Shown: one piece after another, positions 27,301-39,300 of the stretch
Position numbering within the stretch: the stretch's first letter is position 1
Layout: each line of letters begins with the position of its first letter
Source: Membranipora membranacea
Lineage: Eukaryota; Bryozoa; Gymnolaemata; Cheilostomatida; Membraniporidae
Direction of reading: 5' to 3'
NCBI GenBank assembly: GCA_914767715.1
Contig: OU612068.1
Coordinates: 33,170,001-33,234,000 of the forward strand
DNA: 64,000 nt
Program-made: the position numbers and the translations under genes
The notes under the pieces: generated by a model
What the model was told of the DNA's origin: nothing
The model's database searches: none
The model's input: only the letters and a program-made list of their open reading frames with translations

Positions 27301-30300
27301 GAGCTGTAAGACATGCTCTGATCTCTTCAGACCTCCAAGGCTAGACAACTTCTCTATCTCCTCTGACAACTAGAGAATATATATATTTGTTAATTATACG
27401 ATATTGTCTAATTTTTATTTTTAGATATCTGTTATGCTTTGCAGGTCTTAGAAAAGTGAATGTTCTTTGTCTTCTGACATAAATTGAGACTGTATTTTTA
27501 GGCGCACACAGGAAAGCTCACAGTTTAACAGATATTATAATTTCCGACCTAATTCATTACTATCATCCGTGCATTTATATATATATATATATATATATAC
27601 TAAGTTTTGGTAACTCTGCATGTATAAATATCAGTATGAGCATATGCATATTACATTTCTCACTCTCATACATTAATTAGAGTATGAGTAGAAGAGAAAA
27701 AATCACAAGACAAGGTTTATCAAAGTGAGGAGGGATATCAGAAGATTTTTTGGCAGAGGTGGGGGGGGGGGTTGTTCATACATAATACTATATGGTATGT
27801 TCGACTCACCCCCCCCTCCCCAAGGTTAAAAATCTTACCATATCATCAGTGAAATTATAATCTTTCTTCTTATCATCTTTCTTTTTCTTGGAAGAAACCC
27901 CTGTTGTTTTATAATCCACTACTTGTTTGAGCGGTTGTGTTTTCTCTCCTCCGATGAAGCCCCGACAGTTATGAGAGCCGCAGTAACACACCTGAGCCTC
28001 TTTTCTACAAATCAAGTATTGGGAAAACAAATTTCTTTTAATCATGATCATGAAGTCTGAAGTATTTGGAGCGCTAGTGGAAAAACACAGACATTTTCTG
28101 TTTGCTGCTAGAGCTCACAACACAAGAACCCCAGATTATTGGTAGCATTCAGGAAAATCAGGATTATACTCATTTTCGTATATGACAGTTAGTATAACAC
28201 AAATGATTAATGTTTATGATAATCCTTTACCCGTATCTCTCAAACTGGTAATCAAAAGTTATCTCCTCATCGGGTTTAATTTCTCTTTTAGTGAAGAATC
28301 CAACCCGCAGCTTCCCATTCACTGTCCACTACAATACAGGAGAACTTAGCATTACAATAAGATTATAAATTAGCTCTTCTTCAAGTTCAGTACAAATTAT
28401 TTTAGATTTTTAGAAGTTGTGCCCCCTTTAAAAACTAAAATAAACTGAGCACAACTCCAAAATATTGAGATAATGATGTTATCCGATCCCAGTGCTGCGT
28501 CATAACAGGCAATATGGTACGCAAGGGAAGGATAAAGGTAAGATTTACCTTTTGAGTTTCCGAGTTGGGATCACAGCTATGGTTGATGAATCGTGATATA
28601 TTTCCCTTCTGAGTAGCATCAATGATTTCATCAGCACTGAGTGCCATGAAGTAATAATGCCTGTGCTGATCTCTGGCATACTGCTTCACTCTGTGTCTGA
28701 ACTCCTTATTACCAAGAACCTCACCAACATACTCTCGTATAAAACCGCCTCTGAAATATTCATATGACATGTTTATTTGGGATTGCATTGTATATAAATT
28801 ATTATCATTATTATTATGCGTTTTTACTGAGGTTTTCTTATATATCAGTATGTTATAAACAAACAAAAAATAAAATATTTTTGACCTTATAAACAAATGA
28901 AGAAAAAATAATATATGTACAGGGATGCAGTTCAGGGCAACAACCAAAGAGATATGGTACTGAAAAATACATGTTGATCGATCTAATTTTATCTTTAAAT
29001 CAAAATAACAACAGCAGACTCATACCTAGGAATGCCCTTCACAGCTCGGAGTCCATGGCCTTTGTTCTCAGTAAGAAATATATCCACCTCAGCGTTTTTA
29101 TGTCTCTGAAATCTTCTATTTGTACAAAACTCGCCACAGGGACACCTCGAACCACTGCAGAATTAAATAACTAGTCCGTATCAAAGACACCTGACACTGA
29201 AGTGGCAAAATATTATATCATCATACTAGTAAATGTATGTCTTCTGTGAGCTCAAGATCATTAATGTATAAATGCACACAATATTTGTCAGATTAAACTT
29301 ACCATTCAATCATGAGCATTCTGTTGAGACAGTCCTCACCACAGGGATCATACCCAGCAGCTCTATCATCTTCTGATGTAGAACAGTCACACACCATACG
29401 CTTAGCTTCCTTCTGACTCTTACTGTTCTTCTTACTACACAATACATAATATCATATATATATATATATATATATACATATCAACATCATCCATTTTAGC
29501 TATTATTATTGATTATTATGTGTGTTTTTATTGAGCTTTTCCTGTATATAAGTATACTATAAACAAATGAAAATGACAACTTTTTGATCAATAATAAATT
29601 GATTGATATCATAATATTCAAACTACTCAGTGGAACAGAGCCCATGGTCTTGAGTGAACAAGCCCAAAGAAAATCACAGAGGTGATTTTATTGTTTAATT
29701 TCTGAAAGCTCCAATCTGCGGCCATTTACCTGCTGGTGAGATATATGTTATCATCTATTCTGCCGAAGCGCGCCGGCTCCTTACTGTTAGATGTAGGCTG
29801 ACTAACAGCAGCAGAGCTTGTCTTCTCCTTTGACTTCTTCTCTTTCTTAATTGACTCATCAATGATGTCATCAGTCGAGCCAGAACTCTAAATGATGACC
29901 AGAGGAGTTGTTATATTGAGATGACAGTAGCAAAAAATCAGCATAGATATTTTAGTGTGGCCTGATCATGCCTAGATGTTGACAACGAAACATGCCAATA
30001 GGAATAACAAATCAATGTGATGAGATTTAAAAGCTTGATACCTGAATTGTAGTCGGTTCGATGTTTTCTTGTTGCTGTTTACTGGCTTGTAGCCATCTCA
30101 TTTTCAGTTTACCAGGAGCACAGGAACCGCTGCTGGCAGACATAGGTGGAGTCTTAGATGGAGATGTATGGCTACCCTCTGATCTGTCTGGTAAATCTAT
30201 ACTTTTACGAGGCGACCTACTCTCTATGACAAAATCCACCAACTCCTCTTGCCCTGCTTGCTTTGTAATTTGCTCGGTCAGTTTCTGCTTCTCCTCATCC

Positions 30301-33300
30301 TTTGGATAAAAAAGCAAAATGAACAGTGACATCTCATAGCTTCATATGGAGCAAAGTGAGCAAACTGAAGAGGTATACACCCGAGGGTGCTGGGGGCTGG
30401 AACAATCGACCTTGCAACCTTAAAAGCTCACCCTCCCCCCCTTCACCGAACCCACAACTCCTGCGGCACCAATCGACTGGCAGTGAATAACAAGCGCGCT
30501 AACTGATTGCGCCATCTCACCAAAAGAATGGGTTGACAGCATTTATTAGCATGCCTGATATTCACTACTAGAGTTGTGCTCTCTTGTCCCATAATACAGT
30601 CCCCTCCACCATTGCCACCCTATGCAACGCAGCGGACAAGTTATGGTTGTTGGCCTTACATGGCCCTGTACTTAGGAGATGAAAGGTTATCTTGTCTCTG
30701 CTACAGCTAAACGACCAGAGAAAGAGTAATATTCCTTCACTTAGCTTACCTCCTTCTCTTGTTTACTTTTCTCTTCCTTTATTTTGGTCTCGGCGATCGC
30801 TCTGCTCTCTTTAGACTGGATTCTGCTACTTCTGCGTCTCCGGGACGGCTCCTCTTCACTCTCAGAAACTTCAGATTTAATATTGGTCTGGTAGTCTGTC
30901 CTACTCTGCAGTGTATCTGCTACAGTTACAGGCAGGGGAGTCAGACTAACCACAGGGGACATACTCATATCCATCAGTCTCTCTTGAAGAGCAGAAGGTT
31001 GAGGACTCTCAGCCTCAGCTGAAGGAACATCTGCCTCCTGTTTGATTGTCACACTAGTTGGAGGGATGTTCGGTTCCTGTGTCTGAAAAAGGAAGCAACA
31101 GGATATATCCACTTCAGTTTATTTCTTGTCCCGGACTGCAAGCCGTAGTGGGCGAGGCCCGGACTGGGTTCACACTCAAACCAGGCTAAATGGATTTATA
31201 TGGTAACACCGATAGCCAGTCAGCGTAACTAATCGCCCCATGATCACAACATTAAACATAAGCCTACAGATGTTATTTGGGTAGATGGTTAAAATTTTTC
31301 CTCCAATTCATGGTGGAATAGTTTGGAGAGTAGTACCCAATGTCCATGAAACCTTCATCTGGAAAATGCTCTGATGGGTTGGGAATCTTGTGGATGAGAA
31401 GGTGGCACTACAGTCCATTTCCCAGATGCAGGTCTCATTAGTTTTATTTCTTAGTTTAAAGCAATCATATATCTGGCCATCAAACCCCGCTCATCGTGTT
31501 TGGAGGATTAGGATGAACATGAGCGATACCAGCTGTTTCATAACATTCACGTTCAGGAACAGTAGAATGGTTTTATCAATCTTTGCAACCTCAAACACCC
31601 TTCTGAAAGCCCATGATCGAAGATCACAAACCTTTGGTTACCTCAAGGAGTGTTACCTAACCCCTTGGTAACATAGGTATGCGGATGTCAGGGCATGATG
31701 CACTGAGATAGTCACAACAAATCAAAAAGCTAAAAAATGCCCAGTCAAGGCTTGAGTTCCACAGGCAAGGCCTTGTATGGTAGTGCATCACTATCAGAAA
31801 GTATCTAGAAAGGTATAATAAATTGGCGCATTGAGACCATGGAGTCCATTCCCTGGAGTAAGCGAAGGGTTAAAACTAGGGCAGACAACAAAGGAAAACA
31901 TTAAAATTGCAAAATAGCTAAGTACTAAGCAGATTCTAGCAATTATCGTTAATGTTGGCTGCAGATGTTGACTTTAATGGATTGAGTCACTTCCTCTGAA
32001 CAGGTTATGGTTGATAACACAAGAAAGTTACTGTTTCAGTCAATCCTAAATCAGGCTGATGAGGGAACATTTCTTCGTAGTGTAACTTAATAGTTAGTCA
32101 GAGCTTTAGATAGAGGCTTGTTGAGCACTCTGCAGGTTAATGACTAGGTTGACCATACAGGGTATGTGAGGCAGAGGTAGAAATGTGCTGTTAATCATGT
32201 GGTTAAATCATGCTATCATATCTAGCTGATTAGAGTTAGCAAACAAAGCGGCAAGCGATCACACACAACATTGAGCAGTGAACTCACTGAGATATTTGTC
32301 TCTTTTCCTATGTCAGTAGGCTCGGTTTTGACAGCAGCATCAGTTGGTTTTGCTGGATGGCCGACAGGATGAACATTTACATCCCCTTCTTCAGCCGAGG
32401 GTATAATGTCCATATCCTCCTCGGGGAGTGGAGTGACTGGTCTCTCTGGACTTTGCTCCATCTCAGAACTTTCTAGCACATCACGCTTACCATGTCCCAA
32501 CAATTGTGATGGAGGCAATAGTGGTCTAGGTTTCCTGGGTCTCATGGTTTGTCTGGGCCTTGGTGTAAAAGCTCTGAAGCCAGGTGGAGGTGGTGGAGGA
32601 CCTCTGCTTCTTGGTCCTGTTGTCAGACGAGGTCTCGGTGGTCCAGTCCATGGTCCAGGACCGGTGACATGCTGAGGCATCATTTGACTATGAGGGAAAC
32701 TTTGATCAGGAACTCCCCACTGTGAAGGTGGCTGATTCCACTGAGGAGCCTGATGGGTCTGCTCCAGAGTCGGAGGCCACTGTTGCTCCATAGGCTGCAT
32801 ATTTATATATGGCATTTGCTCCATGGGCTGTTGTGGAAAAGACACACCAGATGGGGGTGGTGGTGGGGGCATTCCGACTATAACTGAACTTTGAGCATAT
32901 CCAGCAACAGGGTGACTTTGTGCAAATGGTTGTGCGAATTTATCAGGAGGAGGGGGTGGGGCCCCATCTATTGGAGGGGGAGGAGGAGCCAGACTACTCG
33001 GAGGTGGAGGGGCAGGAGAATTCGGCAGCGGTGCTAAACCTGGTGGTGGAGGGGGAGGGCCTTCCTTCAATTCAGTCCAGGAGTTTGGAACATGAGATGA
33101 CATAATCTGCTGTAACTGGCCCTCTGAAGAGTACACATACTGAAGAACAGTGTTTTTTGGAGAGGTCGGTGGAGCTGCAGACACCAATGCCAGATTCTCC
33201 TCAATTAGTTTGCTTGTGATTGACGATGTGGAAGCTGGCGTGATGCTGCAATCAGAAAACAGACAATAGATGACTCAACCAGTACAAGACTGATTATACC

Positions 33301-36299
33301 TAAACAGACAAGATCATCGTTTATATAAATGATGCCATGAGCTTTCAAAATAGTGTTTCAACCTTACACATTACTGTGGTAAACATTTTTATAGCACTTA
33401 CTGTAGCCATTGGATGCATATGTTACAACCGATGACTATATTGCTTGTTTCACAGCGACAGTCCTTTGTTTGGAAACAACAATGCAATACATAGTAAATT
33501 CATTGACATTTTCCTGTACTGTGATATGTGCTATAGTAATAGATTTCATTGACATCCAGCTTCTAAACTTCTAAATATAAATGGACGAGGTTAATACTTA
33601 CCTTTTAGCAGACTTGCGGGCCTCAGGACTTCTTGAGCTTCTTCCTCTCTTACTCTGAGACTTACTGTGTCCTTGACCTCTCTCATAACTTCTCTCACGG
33701 CTTCGTGATCGTCTTCCTCTACTCCTAGACCTTCTACACTTGCTCCTGGACCTTCTGTCACGCCTGTCTCTACTCCTCGATCTCTTGTGTCGCTTTGAGC
33801 TTCTATAAGATGATGATTTTGACCTACTTGAGGATCTTCTACCTCGGCTTCTTGACCTCCGCCCTCTACTCCTAGATCTACGATCTCTGCTCCTTGACTT
33901 GCGACCCCTGCTTCGTGACCTACGAGCTCTGCTCCTGTCCCTACTGTGGGTACGCTTGCTTCTTCCCTTATCTTTACTGCGCGATTTACTTCGGCTTCGT
34001 GATCTATTTTTAGCCTTGGCCTCTTTTGCTTTGCTACCCAGGTTATCAGGCTCAGTATTGTTTCCAGGAGCTATACGCTCACTCAACTCTTGGTATAGTT
34101 GTTGGGCAACAGCCACGGCAGATGATGCGTCCAGTACATTGCTGTCTGTGGGAGGGGGGACTGGTGAGGGGGTAACAGTGTCAGTACCAGCTGCCAAACT
34201 CCTAAAATAATCAAGGTGCAGTAATATGCTTTTCAAATTTGTTGATAACTTTTTGAGCGCTTGAAAGGGAACAGAGTTGACTTTTACGAAACTTATTTGT
34301 GTGCTCACTGCTTGGATATTCACCATTAGGAGTATACATGTGCCATCCAGGGTAGTTGTTTCGTGCCCTCAGCTGCCCATTTGTGTATAATCATGTCTAT
34401 TTTCCGGTGTCACTTTATGTTTTTAAGCACACTCGACTCACTTGCCTCTACTACCAAAGCAAGATTTGACAGCACTACCGTAAAGGGGACAATCTGATAA
34501 ACCATTCTATAAATACTTACTCATCAACACCAGCAGACTTAATTATCTCTGCAGATTCACTGACAGCTGTAGCCTGTGTACCTGTCAGCATGGTTTTGGG
34601 TGCCGGGTACATTATCGGATCAAGCTTAGTCATCGGAGATTTATCAGCCTCTGTCTGTGAAACAGTGGCACTCTGTGAAGAGCTTGTGATATTAGGGTCA
34701 CTTTCCTTGTCTAGTTTACTCTCTTTCACAAAGCTGTCAATGTTATTGGCGTTGTCCTCAGTCTCATCCTCACTGTCACTGTATAAGGTGACAGAGTTGC
34801 TACTTTTCTTTGAGGTTGTTACTTCATCAGGCATTGTACTATCAGCTTCATAAGACTCTTTCTTTGTGTTTGACACAAAGACAGACTGAGAGTGAGCAGT
34901 GCTCGTAACAGACGAGCAGACTGTTTCAGCTGAGCTGGTGACTGTAATCACAGATGTTGAAACAGTTGCATCAGACTTTATACTTACTGAAGCTTCAGAC
35001 ACGGCTTGACTCTCAGTACTCTGAAAATCTTTTCCTTCCTCCGCGGAAGTCAATGTTTTCATACTATCTTTCAGTGATTCCAGTTCAACATTTTTCGTCT
35101 TCTTCGGTGGTTGACTAGATGGGCTAGGCTGAGTATAAGAGTCGAAATCTCTTGCTGGGCTAAACATTAGACGACGTTCCAACTCTTGTTTCTTTGCCGA
35201 CAGTTTTGCTGCAACAGCTTGGTTCAATATAGGCCTTGGTGGACCAAAAGACAATTTCACTTTAGGAGGTGATATTTTGGATTGAATGTGGGGAGAATGT
35301 TCTTCCTCATCATCAGCGCCAAACATGGGAGCAGCGTTATCTCTCTTAATCACTGAGAACTTTACTTTTTCTGCAGCAGATGTTGATCGAGCTTTACCAA
35401 TACCGAATGTGAGGGGAGCACTTTTTTGTTTAGAGTCAGTACCACCAGAAGGGGACTCCTTCAGCTTCTCAGCTTTCTGTTTAATAAGCATTTGTATCTT
35501 ACTCAGCGGAGGGGACGGTGTAGCATTAGCCACAGTCTTTTTATCAAGCTTTGGATCAGAAGCTTGAGAATCTACAGTTGCTGGTGGAAGTGGTATTTGT
35601 AGAGGATTATCTTCTCTATCAGCTTTTACATGCTTCAAATCTACAGATAATTTGGAAGTCCTTGCCTTTGAGGACCCATCACTCACAGCAGATGGTAAAG
35701 GAGTTTGATCACCAATGGCAGGTGGGAGTGGAATTTCAAGGGCAGACATAGTTTCTGCCATACCTACTGCAGGATCAGCCTTTGGAGTGAGCTTGGACTT
35801 GGTTGGAACCTGAGGGGAAGGAGGGAGTGGTATGTGTGTGAACATGGCCTTGGGCTTAGTTTTAAAAACAATGTTTGGTTTGGATAGATCTGGCAATGGC
35901 TGCCGTCGACGTGGTTTATCATCTGGTGTGACTTGTGGTATTATTTTATCAGGTGCTAGAGCTGAGCTGACTACTTTCAGTGGTACTTTATTTTTAGATT
36001 CCGCTGCTCTTGTGTCCAATTTCTCCTTCATTTTTGAGCTGGTGCAGTCATGGGAAGGCTGACCAGTAGCAAGTTTGATGGACACAGGCGCTTTAGTCTC
36101 GGAGACAAAAACACATTCTCCACTGCAAAAAAATTGAGAATGTTGTTTCATAGTCATTTACAGAGTGGCACATTAACAGATTGTAAAACATTATAATCCC
36201 AAAATATATTTGATACCAGACAATAAAATATTAGAACAGTGCTATGGTAACATACTCATCGGTTGGGAAAAGGGGATCATAGTCATCGCTAGCCATCAT
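21312..36299 (-). CDS. SETD2: SETD2, histone H3 lysine-36 trimethyltransferase
   Basis: Twenty-five coding exons, from 36256-36299 and 34521-36122 to 21943-22044 and 21312-21485, all phase-consistent. The protein is about 2395 residues; human SETD2 is 2564. The disordered N-terminus has IPLPP repeats (exon 34521-36122). It is followed by a dense RS domain (33602-34201, residues about 600-745), a proline-rich block (32288-33245) and KxE-rich segments. The catalytic core follows: AWS (29026-29434, [12 protein letters not shown]), SET (NHSC in 28549-28750, FDYQFERYG in 28231-28328) and post-SET ([10 protein letters not shown], 27839-28004). Exons 27238-27369 and 26862-26975 match the conserved region after post-SET ([22 protein letters not shown]). 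A WW domain spans 23161-23271 and 22729-22875. The SRI domain, which in the family binds the phosphorylated RNA polymerase II tail, fills the last three exons. The role is co-transcriptional H3K36me3. An in-frame 30-bp minisatellite lies in exon 25717-26637. Confidence 0.95.
26071..26220 (-). repeat. 30-bp coding minisatellite in SETD2
   Basis: Four base-identical 30-bp units at 26071-26190, then a degenerate fifth unit and further Pro-Thr-Glu remnants to about 26250. Each unit encodes ten residues ([10 protein letters not shown]). Perfect identity indicates recent expansion, and the length keeps the frame. It lies in the disordered linker between the catalytic core and the WW domain. Confidence 0.97.
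27576..27599. repeat. (TA)n microsatellite
   Basis: About eleven TA units in a SETD2 intron. Confidence 0.9.
27758..27825. repeat. Paired G-run / C-run in a SETD2 intron
   Basis: On the plus strand an 11-base G-run near 27761-27771 is followed, after about 38 bases, by C-runs at 27808-27820. The C-runs begin about 20 bases inside the intron after the donor at 27839 (minus strand), where the transcript therefore reads G-rich. The two runs could pair, or the G-run could act as an intronic splicing element; both roles are inference. Confidence 0.6.
29455..29476. repeat. (TA)n microsatellite
   Basis: About ten TA units just upstream, in transcript order, of none of the conserved splice signals; it lies in the intron between the SETD2 exons at 29730-29887 and 29303-29434. 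Confidence 0.85.
30355..30532 (-). mobile_element. tRNA-derived SINE-like relic
   Basis: Read on the minus strand, the head GGTGAGATGGCGCAAT followed by CAGTTAGCGCGC resembles the 5' half of a tRNA with an RNA polymerase III A box. B-box-like sequences follow (GGTTCGGTG; GGTCGATTGTTCC). It lies in the intron between SETD2 exons 30750-31082 and 30042-30299, in sense orientation. No intact tRNA cloverleaf can be formed by eye, so this is a SINE or pseudo-tRNA rather than a tRNA gene. The 3' limit is uncertain. Confidence 0.5.
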
Positions 36300-36375
36300 A
36301 ATAACATCTATTCATATCATAGTCTGAGTCTCGTATCACAGTGAAATCAAGAATTTATCGAATCATAGCTCAAAC
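36256..36375 (-). promoter_or_regulatory. First coding exon and 5' UTR of SETD2
   Basis: The start codon at 36299 lies in an exon preceded by a good acceptor (TTTGTTTGCAG, ending at 36376). The exon therefore likely begins at 36375 and an upstream non-coding exon probably exists. Start context is ATGATGGCTAGC, so two adjacent ATGs are available. Confidence 0.55.
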
Positions 36376-39300
36376 CTGCAAACAAACATAAAACACCACA
36401 AATAAGTGAACCCTACTGTGCATCTAAATTCTACATGATAATTATGACAGCACATCCCGGCAGCTTCTGTTACTTCGTGACACAATGTGTCATGTGATAT
36501 TAGTACTCAGTATCCGCAGCTCTCAATCTTACATCAAAATCAACCGGTACTATATGGAGTATCAGGCACCCCCATAAAAGTCCAGGTCACCAGCATGTTT
36601 CAGCATGATGTCCTACAGTACCCTACGTTTTAGGTGAGGGTAGGCCTTAATGATTTTAAACACAAGCTGAAAACTGCCATCGTTAAGGGTAAAAGTTTTT
36701 CTTGATGAATTGTGGCTCAATTAAAATCTAAATTTTCTCACATATCTGAGTGATGTATATTTTTTCCCAATTATAGGCAGCGGTAAACAAGATCTGGCCG
36801 AGAAAATTTCCAATTTTATATGAATTTTATACTGATCAGTATGTCAAATACCTTGGTTTCTTTTATGGTATCTTAGTTCATTATGGAGTTCATACGCCGA
36901 ATACTGTAACAGAAATACAGGTCACAATTGTTGATATTAGAACATACATTCATACACTGTGTAAAGAAACAATAAAAGGCAGCAATCCAGAAGGGAAGCA
37001 TAAGGAGATGCACCAGGAGAGACGTAACGATAAACTGTAATACAACTAATTATACCAGATCAGGCTCAGCTTTGCGTCCTAGTGAACAGGAGACCATTGT
37101 TACTAAGAATCTGGCTATACAGCCTAGTTTTATACCCCATTTCATAAAATAAATTTGTAGCTGCAGACACGGCAGCATGAATGCATTCGCATTATAATAT
37201 ATTACATTGTAGTGCTCAGTTAATATCACACCTTCGTATTTGTCAGAGCTTCTCAGATCTGTTGCAGTTTGAGAGGTTTACATCATTAAGTATGAGCTAG
37301 GAACACGGGGATATGTAACCAAGAAGTATTGATGACATTATGAATATGCAGTTCAGGAATTGTTCACTATACCAGTTAACTTCCTAAATATTGATGTTAG
37401 ATTATACGAAATGGTGTCCTGATACGAGAACGATGGCAATTTTAGTAAATATTTGTAACCACTGATATATAGTCAGAGAATAGGGAACATATCTGACCCA
37501 GCTCATATGGCAGTTTATGAACACATTTCTCAACCTTGATATGTGTTCAATTTCAGTAATGTTACAGGCCGACCACATGAAGAACTTTTGTCAAGCGGCT
37601 TGTCTGAGTTTTTGAATTTCCTTACCGAGAGATCAATGAATGCATAATGTGAAAGCTGTCAGGTTTTTAGCTAGATCCAGTTACGGACACAGAGTTATAA
37701 ATACTGATGTAATTTCTCCACAGTAAGACATGATGTGTATTATACCAGGATCAATGAATTCATATCAATGCTTGTAACATAATTCCACAAAGTCGAAAGA
37801 TGGTTCTCTCTGAAGGATACATGTGTATAATCTACCTCCTATGTCATACTCCAGGACACAGAAAATTTTAACACAAATAGACATTTGGCCTATCGATCTA
37901 TTTTTGGTAAGTTGATTTTTTATCCTCCTATCTTCAAAAGCTTGTTTAGTTTTTAATTTCCCATCATTGACATGAAAAAGTCTGTCAATACAAGTTTTTG
38001 GTCCGGATAACATTTCTGACAAAATTATCCAAGTAAGCTTATGGATATTTTGTTAACTATTAACCTTATTAATAGTTGCGGGTGGTATTTACCAGTATGT
38101 TGGGTAATACATGATTGTTTTCTTCATTGTCGATGTCCAGTATCTACTGTGGTCAAAGCGAACCCTGGAAAGCGAGCCCATCTCTGACCTAATGATTAAC
38201 CGTCATATAGCCTAATGAAGCACTCAGCGACTTATTATTCATCTCAAACCCAATATAATAATAATTAAATTGTGGGCCTAAACTGTTATTCATCCTCCCC
38301 ATGTAAACCTGAATGGATGTTATAGACAAGCTTAGGTAAGTGATATAAAACTTGGGCTAAATTGCACAGAAATATTGCGTTTGTTACCCTAGTCCTAAAA
38401 AAGCCTAACAAATTTGGGAATTTGAGCCCAACATCGGACAGCTGATCATATTGACCAGGCGACAGACACCATTAATTAAAACCTATCTGGCAATGTTTGA
38501 CAGGGCCTTCTTGTTTATTGTTGTTAGAAGATAATTCATGATAGCGAAGATAGATCCAAAGACAAAAGAAATTTGGACAGCACTTCCCTCAGTATTCCTC
38601 CTTAGCTGTCCCTTGTATGAAGGATTTAGTCAACTGTAGCTTATTCAATTTTGAATCCATAATCTTCTTCCAGTTGTTCACCCTTGGCAGAAAAATGGTC
38701 AATAGACTGAGCTCATAAATACAGATTTCCTTATTCAGGGTTTCTATGTTACACCCCAACTGTTCACTGTTAAAATAGTTACAAGACATTCCAATGGATT
38801 ATATCTTGCTTCTGCTTCTTAAATATACCAATAAGGGCAATACAATTGAATACATATATCTGTATTTATAGCTCAGCCTATTGTTCTTTTTTTTTCATGG
38901 GTGGAGTTAAAAGAAGATTTTGGATTCAAACATTGCCAGAGAGATTTTTGAGCAGACCTGTGGGTGAAAAATAATGGCATGGTTCAACCAACAATAACAG
39001 CCTGCCCTTTGCTTGAGTTTTTTGAGGTTACTTTAAGTTTGTTTTGGTCAGGCAGCCAACAGTAAGGACCAACAAACTTGTCATTCATATATAAAATCAT
39101 GTCATTGCGATGACTTATTAATTACTATTATGCTGTTACTTCAATGGACAGTCCTTGACAGATTGATCCTTCCCTTGTCTGTTATGTTGGCTCCCCACCC
39201 CTGATTCTGATTGATATTCAATTAATTAGGTTACTTTAGGGAGAAGAGTTTCTCATTCACCTAACCATCCCTGGTAAAAGTGGTCAGGAGCCAACTGCAA

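Noticed and set aside
31120-31250. Possible second SINE in a SETD2 intron with a B-box-like GGTTTGAGTGTG
   Set aside because: The match is weak and no convincing A box sits at the right distance.
31390-31671. 93-codon plus-strand frame in a SETD2 intron
   Set aside because: No family resemblance, no splice context and antisense to SETD2.
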